Of a stretch of 35,668 nt of DNA, positions 9,291 through 19,900 are shown piece after piece; positions within the stretch are counted from its first letter, which is position 1; each line of letters begins with the position of its first letter. The translations under genes and the position numbers were made by a program. The stretch spans positions 1-35,668 of the forward strand of contig CANGGT010000017.1 of NCBI GenBank assembly GCA_947453375.1. Direction: 5' to 3'. The DNA is from Planctomycetaceae bacterium. Its GTDB lineage: Bacteria; Planctomycetota; Planctomycetia; Pirellulales; UBA1268. The notes under the pieces are model-generated. The model saw only the letters and a program-made list of their open reading frames with translations, was not told the origin of the DNA and did no database searches.

Positions 9291-10079
9291 ATGCCCGACC
9301 CGCTTGCCGTCTGTGAAGCTGCTGCCCGTGCGGGAGGGAGCGTGCTCCAGGATTGGGTGGGGCGGTTCGCGGTGTCGTCGAAGGGGCCGCGGGACTACGT
9401 CACCGAGGCCGACGTCGCGGCGCAAGCCGAGGTCCAGCGGATCGTGCTCGGGGCCTTCCCCGATCATGGATTCGTCGGCGAGGAATCGGCGCCGGGGAGC
9501 GCGGCCGGAGGCGCCGGCGAGTATCGCTGGATCGTCGATCCGCTCGACGGCACGACGAATTACGTCAAGGGAATCCCTGCCTACTGCACCTCGGTGGCCC
9601 TGGCCCGCGGTGACGAACTCGTCGTCGGCGCCATCTACGATCCGGTCCGCGATGAATGCTTCACCGCGCGGGCCGGCGGGGGGGCGTGGCTCAACGGGCG
9701 GAGCATCGTCGCCGCGCCGACGGCGACGCTCTCCGAGGCGGTCGTGGCGGTGAGCTTCCCGGCTCAGGTGGACGGCAACTCCCCAGCCGTCCAAGACTTC
9801 CTCGCCGTCGTTCCCCATGCGTTGGCGATCCGCCGGAGCGGGTCGTCGGCGATCAACCTCGCCTACGTGGCTTGTGGACGCTTCGACGCCTTCTGGGTGC
9901 GGAGCATCAAGTCATGGGACGTCGCCGCCGGTCTCCTCCTGGTCCGTGAAGCCGGAGGGAGCGTGGGACCGTTTGCGGCCGGGCCCGATTTCGTTCTCGA
10001 CACGCCTGCCTTCATCAGCGCCTCGAGTGCGCGGCTCCTCGACGAACTCCAGGCTGTCCTTCCTCCGTGGCTGTTGTGA
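9291..10079 (+). CDS. Inositol monophosphatase family phosphatase
   Basis: A 262-residue protein of the FIG/IMPase family, which removes phosphate from inositol phosphate or related substrates (for example histidinol phosphate or PAP) using magnesium ions. All the family signatures are present: GEES (residues 63-66), DPLDGTTNY (83-91, metal-binding Asp residues and the phosphate loop) and SWDVAAG (near 208-213), followed by EAGG. Length is normal for the family. The ATG at 9291 has AGAGGAG 9 bases upstream; the open frame extends far upstream, but that part is shadow sequence. It stands alone between a divergent hypothetical gene and the giant exported-protein operon. The family is certain; the exact substrate cannot be read from sequence, because SuhB-, HisN- and CysQ-like members all carry these motifs. 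Confidence 0.95.
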   Translation: MPDPLAVCEAAARAGGSVLQDWVGRFAVSSKGPRDYVTEADVAAQAEVQRIVLGAFPDHGFVGEESAPGSAAGGAGEYRWIVDPLDGTTNYVKGIPAYCTSVALARGDELVVGAIYDPVRDECFTARAGGGAWLNGRSIVAAPTATLSEAVVAVSFPAQVDGNSPAVQDFLAVVPHALAIRRSGSSAINLAYVACGRFDAFWVRSIKSWDVAAGLLLVREAGGSVGPFAAGPDFVLDTPAFISASSARLLDELQAVLPPWLL

Positions 10080-10212
10080 CGGATACGGCGCCGCCGGAAC
10101 GGGTGTGACCGCTGGCGCCGGTCGTGACGGTGGAGCGTGTCGTGACGGTGGGATCGCCCCGGCAGGGGGTGGTTCTTTGGGCCCGATCATCGTGCGGCGT
10201 GGGCCCCGCGAA

Positions 10213-10221
10213 GCTAGTGTC
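10213..10221 (+). promoter_or_regulatory. Possible -10 region GCTAGTGTC
   Basis: The 9-mer GCTAGTGTC occurs here and again, identically, at 20357-20365 upstream of the metallopeptidase gene. TAGTGT fits a weak -10 box. Transcription from here would begin near 10227, just before the AAGAGG ribosome site at 10242-10247. No matching -35 box is evident at this copy. Confidence 0.3.
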
Positions 10222-10255
10222 AAAGAAGAGAGTGTTCAGCGAAGAGGCCGGAACG

Positions 10256-10279
10256 ATGTCCGACCGTGCCATGTCCTGA
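10256..10279 (+). other. Seven-codon leader reading frame upstream of the giant operon
   Basis: ATG TCC GAC CGT GCC ATG TCC TGA, preceded by AAGAGG 8 bases upstream. It ends 17 bases before the ATG of the 1203-residue gene, which itself has only a poor ribosome site. A ribosome could load here and re-initiate downstream. A chance occurrence is equally possible. Confidence 0.2.
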
Positions 10280-10296
10280 CAACCCCCGGGGTCGAG

Positions 10297-13200
10297 ATGC
10301 CGAAGCGGAAGCGATCGACCACCGCGTCCCAGCACTCCCCCGCGGTCGGCCTCCGGGTGAGCCGCCTGGGGATCGTCGTCATGACGTGGATGCTCATGGC
10401 GTCGGTCCTGGGGCTGGGAACGATCGCTGCAGCGCGCCCGCAGAGCGAGCCGCCGACACCGGCAGGGACAGCTTCGCCCCCGAACGAGCCTGCGGTGAGC
10501 GAGCGGCCTGTGGGCGGCGGGCCCGCCGCAGGTTCGCCGCGAGGCGAGGCGGCTGGCGCTGTCCCGGTGGCCCGCCCCGACGGTGGCCAAGAACCTCGCC
10601 CCGTCGAGCAGCCACCCGAGATCTTCTATCTCCCGGACGATGGCGGCCGGCTCGTGCCAGTGCCCGGATTCCAGTATCGCGATTTTCTCGAATTGCTCGG
10701 GCAGCGCGAGCGCCTGCCCGGGGTGCCGAGGCCGCCGGGGCTCGTCATCGAGCGCTTGGTCGCGGTCGCACGCCCGGGGGTGGGAGACGACACCGAAACC
10801 TGCGCCGTCGAGCTCACGCTCGAGGTCCGTCAGACCCGGGACGGGTGGGTCGATGTGCCGCTGCGCCTCGCCGGGCTGATCCTCACGTCCGACCCGCGGG
10901 TCGAGGGACCGGGGCGATTCATCCTCGAAGGACCGGGGCGCGATGCTGCGGCCGGCGGCTACCGCGGTTGGGTGTCGGGGAGTCGTGACGACCGGCACAC
11001 CGTGACGCTCGTCGGCGTCGTGGCGCTGGAAACGCTTGCCGATCGCGAGACGTTTCTCCTCGATCTGCCGGTGGCGACGACGTCGCGGTGCGTGATCCTG
11101 ACAACCCGATCGGAGCCGGTGGTGACCGTCCAACCGGCCGGCCTTCCCCCGCGCGTGGAGCCCGACGGCACGGAGGGGAGCCGTGTCGTGTGTGACGGCG
11201 TCGGCGGAGAGACGAGATTCCGCATCGCCGGCCGGGGGGCTGCGGCGGCGCGTGCCGGCGTCCTGCCGCAGGTGGCGGTGGAGAGCCTCGTGCGGATCGA
11301 CGGTCGCGTCGCTATCATCGACGCGACGCTGCGCATCGATGGCCTGCCTCCGGATCAAGGGGCGGTTCGGCTCACCCTGCCGCCGCGATGCACGCTCGTC
11401 CGCGTCGGCGAGCCGGCGTCGTTGGTCCGTGCCGATGGCGAGGCTGTCGACGGAGGAGACGGGGCCCGGGTGGTCGAGGTGCAAGTAGCGCGGAATCCGG
11501 ATGGCGTGGCGCTGGTGGAACTCGAGTGCGAGCGTCCCGTCGATCCCACCGGCCGCGTTCCCTTCGATCCCCTCGGCTTCGGCGTGGAGGGGATCCCCGG
11601 CTGGAGACAACGGGGACGGACGGCGCTGGTGGTCGCGGGGGAGTGGCAGCTCGACTGGGACGACCCAGGGGCCAATCGGCGCGTCGATCCGGCCCCCGCC
11701 GCGCGCCAGCCCGGCTTCGTCGCCGCCTTTGCCCATGACGCGCAACCGGCGAGCCTGCCGATGCGGGTCAGGCCGCGGAGCAGCAGGGTTGTCATCGAGC
11801 CCGAATACCGTTACACGATCGGGGAGACGAGGGTCGTTTTGGAAGCGAAATTCCGGGTCTCGGTCCGCGGGGCGCCGGTGACGCGGCTCTCTGTCGGACT
11901 CGAAGGCTGGACGATCGACGAGGTTTCCCCCGCCACGCTCGTCGACACCGCGGCCGTCGCCTCGCGCGACGGCGAGGTGGTGATCCCGTTCCTCCAGCCG
12001 CTCGCCGGCGATGCCGTCGTCGATCTCCGTGCCGCGCTCACCGTCGACGCCTCGAGCGACCGCCTCTCGTGGATGGTGCCGCAGCCGCGGGTCGACCTCG
12101 TCGGGCCGGCCACCGTGACGGTGGCGGCTGAAGCCGACATCGAGGTCCTTCCTGATGGAGAGAAGATCCGCGGTCTGGTCCGCCAGGTGGTGCCGGCCTC
12201 GAGACGCTCCGAGGCCGACCGCGGTCAGCTCGTCTACCGGCTCGACGGCGCGGCAGGAGAGTTTCAGGCGTCGCGACGGTCGCTGCCACGTCGTGTCGAG
12301 GCGGTCGTCGATGTCCGCGCGACCGTCGGCGAGGAAGAGACCGTCGTCGAGGAGATCCTTCGGCTGGACGTCGCCCATCTGCCGCTGGAATCGATCGACG
12401 TTGTCCTCCCCGCCGCTGTCGCCGAGGGGGGCACGTTCGAGATCCGCCAGGGCCCCCAGCGGCTCTCGCCGTTCGCGCTCCCCGGTGGCGATGCGTCGAA
12501 CGCCGGCAGCGAAGGGACGGCGCTCCGCAGCCTGCTTGCCGTTCCACTCCTCGGCGAAGGAGAACTCGTCCTCCGCTGGACGCTGCCGACACCGCGGCCC
12601 GCCGGGGAGGCCGAGGTCTCGCCGCTTTCCCTCGTCCTTCCGCGCGGGGCGCGGATCGGCCGCCAATCGTTCACGCTCGTGTCGGACGAAAACCCCGTCG
12701 TCGATGTCCGGGGCGACGTCTGGCGGCGCGATGCGGCGCCGAACCTGCCCGCAGCAGAGCGGATGTGGGTGGCGACGCGGCTCCAGGAATCGGTGCCGCT
12801 GACGTTCTCGACGCAGCCGGGGAACGGCAGTGGCGACACCGTCGTCGAAGCGGCGTGGCTGGAGACGAGGATCCTCGCGGATCGCCGCGAGGATCGCTTC
12901 CGGTATGCCGTGACGACGACCGGGCGGCGCCTGGTGCTCGCGCTCCCGCCGTCGTGCCTGCCGATGCGCGATGGCCGCCCCGATGCCGCAGCCGTGGAGG
13001 TGCGCCTCGACGGTCAGACGATCGTCGGGGCTGTCCGCGCTGACGGCGCGGTGGCGATCGACATTCCCCGCGGGCCCGGGCAGGGTGGGGGCCGCGCCTC
13101 GGCCCAGGTGACGATCGCGACCTCGCGGCCGCGGAGCGTCGCCGCCGGGGGAGGAGCGCGGTGGTTTTTCGGAGGGGTGGTCGGTCCGCTCCAACTCGAG

Positions 13201-13908
13201 GCGCCGCGGTTTGCCAACGGCACGATCGAGCGCCGCTTTTTCTGGGATCTCCTCCTCGATGACGACGAGCATCTCCTCGCCGCGCCGGTCCATTGGACGT
13301 CGCAGCAGCGCTGGGAATGGGGGGCGCTCGGGCTCAAGCGTGTGCCGGTCGTGGCCCGGGGTGTCCTCGCCGACTGGGTGACAGGCGCCGTGCGCGGCGC
13401 GACCGCGCGATCGACCGGAGCCGACCCGATCCTCGGCGGGGATCAACTCCGGCCGTCGGCTCCGCCGGAGCCGCCGATGGTCTCGGGGCGGGTCGTGTTC
13501 GCTGGAACGGGATCGCCCGGGGCGGGCACCGTCTGGCTCCTCCCCACCTGGCTTCTCGTTCTCCTCGTGTCAGGGCCGTTGCTCGCGCTCGGGCTGACGA
13601 TGGTCTATCGCCCCGCCTGGCGCCGCGTGCCCGCGGTCTTCGCGCTGGCGCTCCCGGCCACGCTCGCGGCCGTGGCGTTCCCCGACATCGCGCCCCTCGT
13701 GATCCAAGCCGCGATCCCGGGATGCCTGCTGTCGTTCCTCGCCGCCGGCTTGCGACGGGTCACCGATCCTGTCGTGCCGATGGTCGCGTTGGCGCCTGCC
13801 GCCGACGACCACGACGACTCGACGCGTTTCGTGTCCCCGCCGTCGCTGATCGTCAATCTCGATCCTTCGTCCGTGATTCGCCCCGCGCCGCAGGGGCGGT
13901 CGCCATGA
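10297..13908 (+). CDS. Giant exported beta-rich protein with C-terminal membrane segments
   Basis: A 1203-residue protein of no named family that I can identify. Residues 1-22 are basic and 24-46 form a signal anchor ending AAARP. A Pro/Ala-rich linker follows, then a conserved-looking start motif GRLVPVPGFQYRDFLELL, and then about 900 residues of beta-strand-like sequence with many V-x-V-x-L alternations. Near the C-terminus WTSQQRWEWG precedes a membrane segment (about 1078-1104) and further hydrophobic helices, then a short cytoplasmic tail. It is probably anchored in the inner membrane with a large periplasmic part. The ATG at 10297 was chosen because the upstream open frame overlaps the IMPase gene and is shadow. 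The stop overlaps the start of the next gene (ATGA at 13905-13908), so the two are translationally coupled. Its opening motif is shared twice with the next protein, pointing to a common domain family. Confidence 0.8.
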   Translation: MPKRKRSTTASQHSPAVGLRVSRLGIVVMTWMLMASVLGLGTIAAARPQSEPPTPAGTASPPNEPAVSERPVGGGPAAGSPRGEAAGAVPVARPDGGQEPRPVEQPPEIFYLPDDGGRLVPVPGFQYRDFLELLGQRERLPGVPRPPGLVIERLVAVARPGVGDDTETCAVELTLEVRQTRDGWVDVPLRLAGLILTSDPRVEGPGRFILEGPGRDAAAGGYRGWVSGSRDDRHTVTLVGVVALETLADRETFLLDLPVATTSRCVILTTRSEPVVTVQPAGLPPRVEPDGTEGSRVVCDGVGGETRFRIAGRGAAAARAGVLPQVAVESLVRIDGRVAIIDATLRIDGLPPDQGAVRLTLPPRCTLVRVGEPASLVRADGEAVDGGDGARVVEVQVARNPDGVALVELECERPVDPTGRVPFDPLGFGVEGIPGWRQRGRTALVVAGEWQLDWDDPGANRRVDPAPAARQPGFVAAFAHDAQPASLPMRVRPRSSRVVIEPEYRYTIGETRVVLEAKFRVSVRGAPVTRLSVGLEGWTIDEVSPATLVDTAAVASRDGEVVIPFLQPLAGDAVVDLRAALTVDASSDRLSWMVPQPRVDLVGPATVTVAAEADIEVLPDGEKIRGLVRQVVPASRRSEADRGQLVYRLDGAAGEFQASRRSLPRRVEAVVDVRATVGEEETVVEEILRLDVAHLPLESIDVVLPAAVAEGGTFEIRQGPQRLSPFALPGGDASNAGSEGTALRSLLAVPLLGEGELVLRWTLPTPRPAGEAEVSPLSLVLPRGARIGRQSFTLVSDENPVVDVRGDVWRRDAAPNLPAAERMWVATRLQESVPLTFSTQPGNGSGDTVVEAAWLETRILADRREDRFRYAVTTTGRRLVLALPPSCLPMRDGRPDAAAVEVRLDGQTIVGAVRADGAVAIDIPRGPGQGGGRASAQVTIATSRPRSVAAGGGARWFFGGVVGPLQLEAPRFANGTIERRFFWDLLLDDDEHLLAAPVHWTSQQRWEWGALGLKRVPVVARGVLADWVTGAVRGATARSTGADPILGGDQLRPSAPPEPPMVSGRVVFAGTGSPGAGTVWLLPTWLLVLLVSGPLLALGLTMVYRPAWRRVPAVFALALPATLAAVAFPDIAPLVIQAAIPGCLLSFLAAGLRRVTDPVVPMVALAPAADDHDDSTRFVSPPSLIVNLDPSSVIRPAPQGRSP

Positions 13909-16900
13909 CGCGCCTTCGCGAGCTCACCGTGGCGCTTGTGGGGCTGGTTGGAACGCTGCCGCTTTTCGCAAAAGCCGCCGATCCGCCCGCTCCCGTCTCC
14001 ACTTCGGCCACGGCGCCGGCGGGCACGATGCCCTTCCATCGGGTGCGCATCCCGGGGGGAAGACTCGGCGACGTGCCCCTCGGAGGCCACCGGCTCGTGC
14101 CGGTGCCGGTGGAGGAGTTCGAGGCGGCGCTGGCCGCCGCCAAGGGGAACGCCTGGCCTGAAGAAACGCCCCCGAGCTTGCGGCGTCAGACCATCGCAAT
14201 CACCGACGTCGCCTGCACCGCGACGCTCGATGCCGAAGGCCGACTCCGGGGCACGGTGTCGTTTCACCTCCCGGCTGACGATCTCCCCTCCGTCGTCTCG
14301 CTGGGGATGATGCCGGTCATCCGTGGCACCTGCGACGGCGATGGCACGACCGCCGAAGTGGCGATCCATGGCGGGGAGGGATCGCTCGGTTTCCTGGCGA
14401 CCCGGGCCGGGCACTTCAGCTTTCAGTGGGAACTGCCTCCTGCCGAGGACGCCGGTCCGATCGTGCTCCCCTTGATCCCAGCCCTCCGCACGCGGATCGA
14501 CCTCAACACCCCGCCGGGCACCGTGCCTTTGATTCTCGGGGAGGCGTGGGCCCGGCAGCCGGTGGCGATCCCCTCGCCGCAGCCGGCAACGGGAGGGGAG
14601 AACGTCTGGCGGATCGACGTCGGCCCGATCGAGGCGCTCCTGTTCAACGCGGTACCGGCGAAGGAGTCTTCCCGGCAGCTGGGCTGCTGGCAGGCGGTCG
14701 TCGTCGGACGGGGGGAAGCGCGGCTGACGGCCGTCATCGTGCCGACGACGCCGTGGCGGACGGCACTTTTGTCGCTCGATGCCGATCCGCGGCTCCTGCC
14801 CGTGTCGGCGACCGTCGCGCTTCCGAACCGCGAGCCGCTCCCTGCCGAAGTCGAATGGGGGCGAGCTGGAGAGGCGACGCTCGTCCGGCTTCCGGCCGGA
14901 AGTCTCGGCACGATGGCGCCGCTTTCGATCAGTGCCGTGGCCCCGCTGCCATCCCGAGGCGCGGGAAGGGACGGGCTCGAGGACCTCGACGACAGCTGGC
15001 TCCCGCTGCTCTGGCCGATGGCCGCGGAATGGGCCGGCGGAGGGGTGAGGGTCGAATGCGATCCGGGACTGGCGCTGGTCGACATCGGCACCGAGCATTG
15101 CCTCCCGGTCGCTGCCGATAAGACCGACGGCTGGCCGATCCGGCCGGGCGCGGGGGAGGCGGGCCTGGGGGAAGAGGGGCTGGGGGCGCTGGTGTCGCTC
15201 GAAGCACAGTCACCGCAGGCCCGGGTGCGCGTCGGCGTGGCGCCACGGGGCGCGGATCTCGATGTGGCGCGGGTGACGACCGTCGACGTGGTCTCCAACG
15301 TCGTGACGGGGCGGACGGCGTGTGATCTGCGCGTCCGCAGTGGCGAGGCGTTCGAGGTCACGGGGCAGATCGCGCCGGGGTGGTTCATCGATTCGGTCGA
15401 AGGCGTCGAGCGGCGCGGAGGTGATCGCGCCAGCGTGATCGCCTCGCTCGACTGGCGGGTGGTGCGCGATGGCCGCGGCGACCGACTGCGAATCGGCTTT
15501 CCCACCGCCGCGACCCCGCAGCGCGGGTTCACGCTCTCCATCGCCGGGCACCGGGCCGGCATCGCCACCGAAGAGCCCTTCACGGGTGCCGAGATGGACA
15601 TGGTGAGGCTCGACGGCGAAGCCACGGGGCTCGCCGTGCTCGCCCTCACCTCACCGCCGGAGACGACGATCGAAATCGATCCGCCGCAGCCCCCACCGGC
15701 GTCGCCGCCGGAACGTCTCGCAGCGCTCACCGCGAAGACCGCCATCCGCGCCTGGATCCCGGTCGACGAGGCGGCCATGACGGCGCCGGCCAGCCTCCTC
15801 GAGCGCCGCCCACCGGTCGAGGCCGACACCCATGTCCGGCTCACCGTCCTCGACGACCGGATCACGGAATCGTTCGTGTTCTCCTGCCGACCGGGGGCGT
15901 CGCCACTCGATGCCGTCGTCGTTCATTTCTCGGAGCCGACCGAGGATCTCCTCGAATGGTCGTTGCTTCCCTCCACTGGCGGCACGCTGACGGTGCGTCG
16001 GATCGATCGGCATGGCGATGTCGGTGGGGGGGGGGAGTCGTGGCTTGTCGAACTGCAGCCCCCGGCACGCGGCGAGGTGCGCTTTCGCGCCATCCGCGCC
16101 ATCCCGTTCGGCGGGCCGGTCGCGGTGCCGCTGGCCTGGGTCGACGGCAGCGATCCGCAGCAGGGGGGCGTGGTCATCGTCAACGCCGGCCGGCGCCGGC
16201 CGCAGATAGTCAACCGCCGCCTCGAGGAGATGCCTCCGGCGGGGCGGTCGGGGGATGACGACGCGCCAAAGGGGACGCTCGCCGAGTTTGCCTTCACCCC
16301 TCCCAACGACCTGACGCCGGCGGTGTCCCCGGCGGCCGAGATCGTTCCCGGGGGACGAGACCGTGACGATGAGGCCCGCGCTTGGGTGTGGAACGAGGAG
16401 ACGACCTGCTGGTGCCATCCGACAGGCGTCACGGAGTACGAAACCCGCTTCGAGATCGAGAATCATGGCCGGACATCGGTGGCTGTCATGCCGCCGGTGG
16501 CGGCGCTGGCCCGCGGCGTGGTCATCGACGGCGTGCCGGCGACGGTGGTGCCCGACGTGATGACCGGCGCATGGCTCGTCGACCTTCCGGCCGATCGGCG
16601 GTTCATCAGGCTCGTCGTCCGCTCCGAGATCCCCGCGCCGACCGGGCCGATGGCGTGGGATGTCGCGCTGGCCGGCGCTGGGATCGATGTGCCGGTGCTG
16701 GAGCGCACCTGGCAGGTCCTCCTCCCCGACGGCGTCGACATCGCCGCCCTCCCGGCCGGATTTCGGGAGGTCGGCGCCGCGCGCACCGGTTGGCTCGAGC
16801 GCCTCCTCCCGGTCACGGTGCGGGAACGATCGGCTGGCGCTCCCGCAGCCGAATCCCCCCGATCGCGACAAGGGACGATCGATGCCGGGTTCCGGGAACG

Positions 16901-19900
16901 GATCCTCATTCAGCTGGCCGGTCGCGGTCAGGGAATGAGCGTGCGCTTGGTTCATTCACGGTGGTTGTGGGGGGCCGCGCTGTTGGTGTGCGTCGCCTTC
17001 GCGACCCTCGGCTTCCTCACCGCCAGCCGCGTGACGCGGCTTCTCGTCGCGGTCGCCCTCGCCGTCGCGGCACTGTGGCTGCCGCTGCCACTCGATGGTC
17101 TGGGCCGCGCGGGCCTGTGGGGGTTGGCGGTGGCAGCATTTCTCCGCTGGGCGACGGCCCGGTGGCGCAACACGCTCCAAGCCCTCCCGGTGGCATTGGC
17201 GATTTTCAGTCTCGCGCCGACGTCTGCCGGGGCCCAACAGCCTTCAGCGATCGTTCCGTCATCGCGCTCGGCGGCCGATCAGGCCGGCGAATCCCTTCCC
17301 GTCTTCATCGTGCCCGGCCTCCGGGGAGGCGACAGTGAGGGGGGCGGTGGCGAGGCGAGCGGCGAGACGGCGCTTGTTCCCGAGCCGCTCTACCGCGTCC
17401 TCTCCGCGGCCCTCGGTCGGCGTGCCGCCGAGGGGGTGCGGATTCACGCCGTGCGGCTGCGGGCGCTGCCGGGTGCGGAGGGAGCGTGGACGTTGTCGGT
17501 CGATCTCGAAGCCGAAGCGGGCGCTCTGATCACGATGCGCCAAGAAGGAGAAGCGAGTTGGGATCCGACGGGGCCGCGCGTCGATGGCGGGCAGGTCGCC
17601 CCGACGGCCGACAGCGATGGGCGGTTGCTCCGGGTCGGGTTTGCCAGCGCCGGCCGGCATCGGCTCGAGGCCGGCGTGATCGTCCGTCCCACCCATGCCG
17701 GCGAAGTCGATCGGGCGACGGTCACGATCCCCTTCGCCCCGACCGCCGAACTCGTCGTCGACGGGCCGCTCCCGGTCGGCCGTGGCGATGCGGCGGTGCT
17801 CCAGGTCGAGACGGTGGGCGCCGACGGCCTGCCGCGGCGCGCCCGGCGTGCCGACGCGAGCCAGGGGGCGGCGGGGGCCATCGACATCAGTCGAGCGACG
17901 CGCGTCCGCCTTGCCTGGGCGAGTGACGGAGGGACGCGGATCGTGGACACGATCCCCGTCGCCGAGAGTCGCAACGACCTCTTCTGGGACGACGACGGCT
18001 GCCGGCTCACGGCGACCTACGCGCTCGATCCCGGCGATCAGATCGTCCGTGGGGCGATCATCAGGGCCGATCCTCGCCTCGGGGCGCCGGTGATCACCGA
18101 GCCTGGATTCACCACCTCGTCGCTCGGTGGGGGACGGTTCCTCATCGAAGTGACCGCGCCGCGTCGCGGCCGCATCGCCTTCGCCGCCTCCTTCCTCATG
18201 CCGCTGGCCGATCCGGTCGGCGTCTTCGATCTTCCGTCGGCGTGGCTGGAGTCGGTGGCCAGCGACGCCCGCACGACCCACCTCGAACCGTCGCCCGAGC
18301 TGATCGTGAAGACGACGCTTCCGGAGGATGCCACGCTCCTTCCGCCCCGGGCGGGGAGTGGGGCGACCGGAGGGATGGTGTGGCGGAGCGAGAGTGGCCG
18401 CGGGGTGCGACAGGCCGAGTTCGAAGGGACGACGAAGGGAGGGCTGACGCGGCCCCGGCCTCTGGCGACCGTGCCGGCGAGGATCTCCGTCGAACGGCGC
18501 CGCCAGCCGCCGCGCGGCAACCAGCGGATGGAAATCGGGTTCGCGGCCGATGCCGTCCGGCTCAGGCTCGAGGCCCGCATCGATGCCGTAGGCACGCCTC
18601 TGGTGGCGATCCCGGTCGATGTGCCGGAGCATTGCGACATCGAGCGGGTGGCGCTCCGTGACGACCTGACCGGAGGGAATCCTCCGTCCGAGAGTGCACA
18701 AATCGGCGTCCGCTGGCGCCGCGATGGTCCGCGTCGGATTCTCGTCGTCGTGCAGCGGCCGCGCCCCGGTGCCTTCGTCCTCGAGGTTGCCGTCCACCTC
18801 CATGGTCCCCCCGCGGCCACCGGAACCCTGCCGCTGGTTCGGGCGGCGCTCGAGCCCGGTGGTCCGCTCACCGTCACCTGGCGGATGGCCGAGGGATTCG
18901 TCGCTGTGGTCGGTGAGGAGTCGACCGAGGGGGAGACGCCGCGCGACGGCGCCGCGTCGAGCGGTTCGTACGAGATCGCAGCCGACGCCCCGCCCCCTCC
19001 CTATCGGATCGCCGCTCGGGGGCCCGAAGAGAACTTGCCACAACCTGCCGAGCCGGGACTCGAGCTTGCCGACGCGGCGGCGAGCCCGGCCCCCCGCGAT
19101 CCGGCTGCGAGAATGGCGGGAGCGACGGGGAACGGGCCGCGGGTGGAGTTTGCCGAGAGTCATCTGGCCGTCGACGCGCGGGGACGGGCTTGGGGAGTTT
19201 CGCGGTTTGACGTCATCGCTGCCGACCCGATCATCCGCATCCGGATTCCGGCCGGGATGCGGATGTTCGACGTGTTCGTCGACGGGCGGATCGCCAACGA
19301 CGCCGTTCCCGCCCGGGCCAGCATCGCCGAGAACGCCTGGGAGCTGCGACTGCTCGATGTCGGCTGGCCCCGCTCGATCGTCGCGGTCTACGCCGGCGAC
19401 GTCAGCGACGGCCTCCCGGTCGACGGTGTTCTCGAGATTCCCGAGCCGGGCATCGTCGGGCTCTCGTGCCTCAGATCGGCGTGGGTGGTCGAGCTGCCCG
19501 AGGGGATCGTCGCCCGGCCGCTGCCGCCGGCCACGGCCGTCGACGAGGCGACGATGATGGCGGCACGCGGGGCGGCGATCGATGGCCTGGCCGGTGAGTT
19601 CGAGCGCGCGATTGCCCGGGCCGCGCCGGACGACGCCCGTCGGCTCGCCGATTTCTTGAAGCAGCGCCGCCGGGAGGCCGTGCTGCCGCTCCCTGCGGCC
19701 TGGTCGCATGTCGGGATGCGCGACAGCCATGCTGCTGCCGCCTGGGCCCCTCCGCTCCGCCTTCTCGAGGATCAGAACACTCCCAGCCTCCGCCTCGTCG
19801 TCGCCCGCCGCGCCGATGCCTCGATGCCGGGGCGACTGCTGGCGACGGCCGTGATGCTCCTCGGGGTCGTCGCCCTCCTCGAGGCCCGGCGCCGAACTCG

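Noticed and set aside
10015-13446. Antisense open frame of over 1100 codons opposite the 1203-residue gene
   Set aside because: GC-rich codon bias keeps stops out of the antisense frame. The product is Arg/His/Asp-rich with no folds, signal or ribosome site.
16026-16035. Run of G in the giant gene (possible slippage site)
   Set aside because: The frame is continuous through it and the protein sequence on both sides is coherent; no second product is implied.
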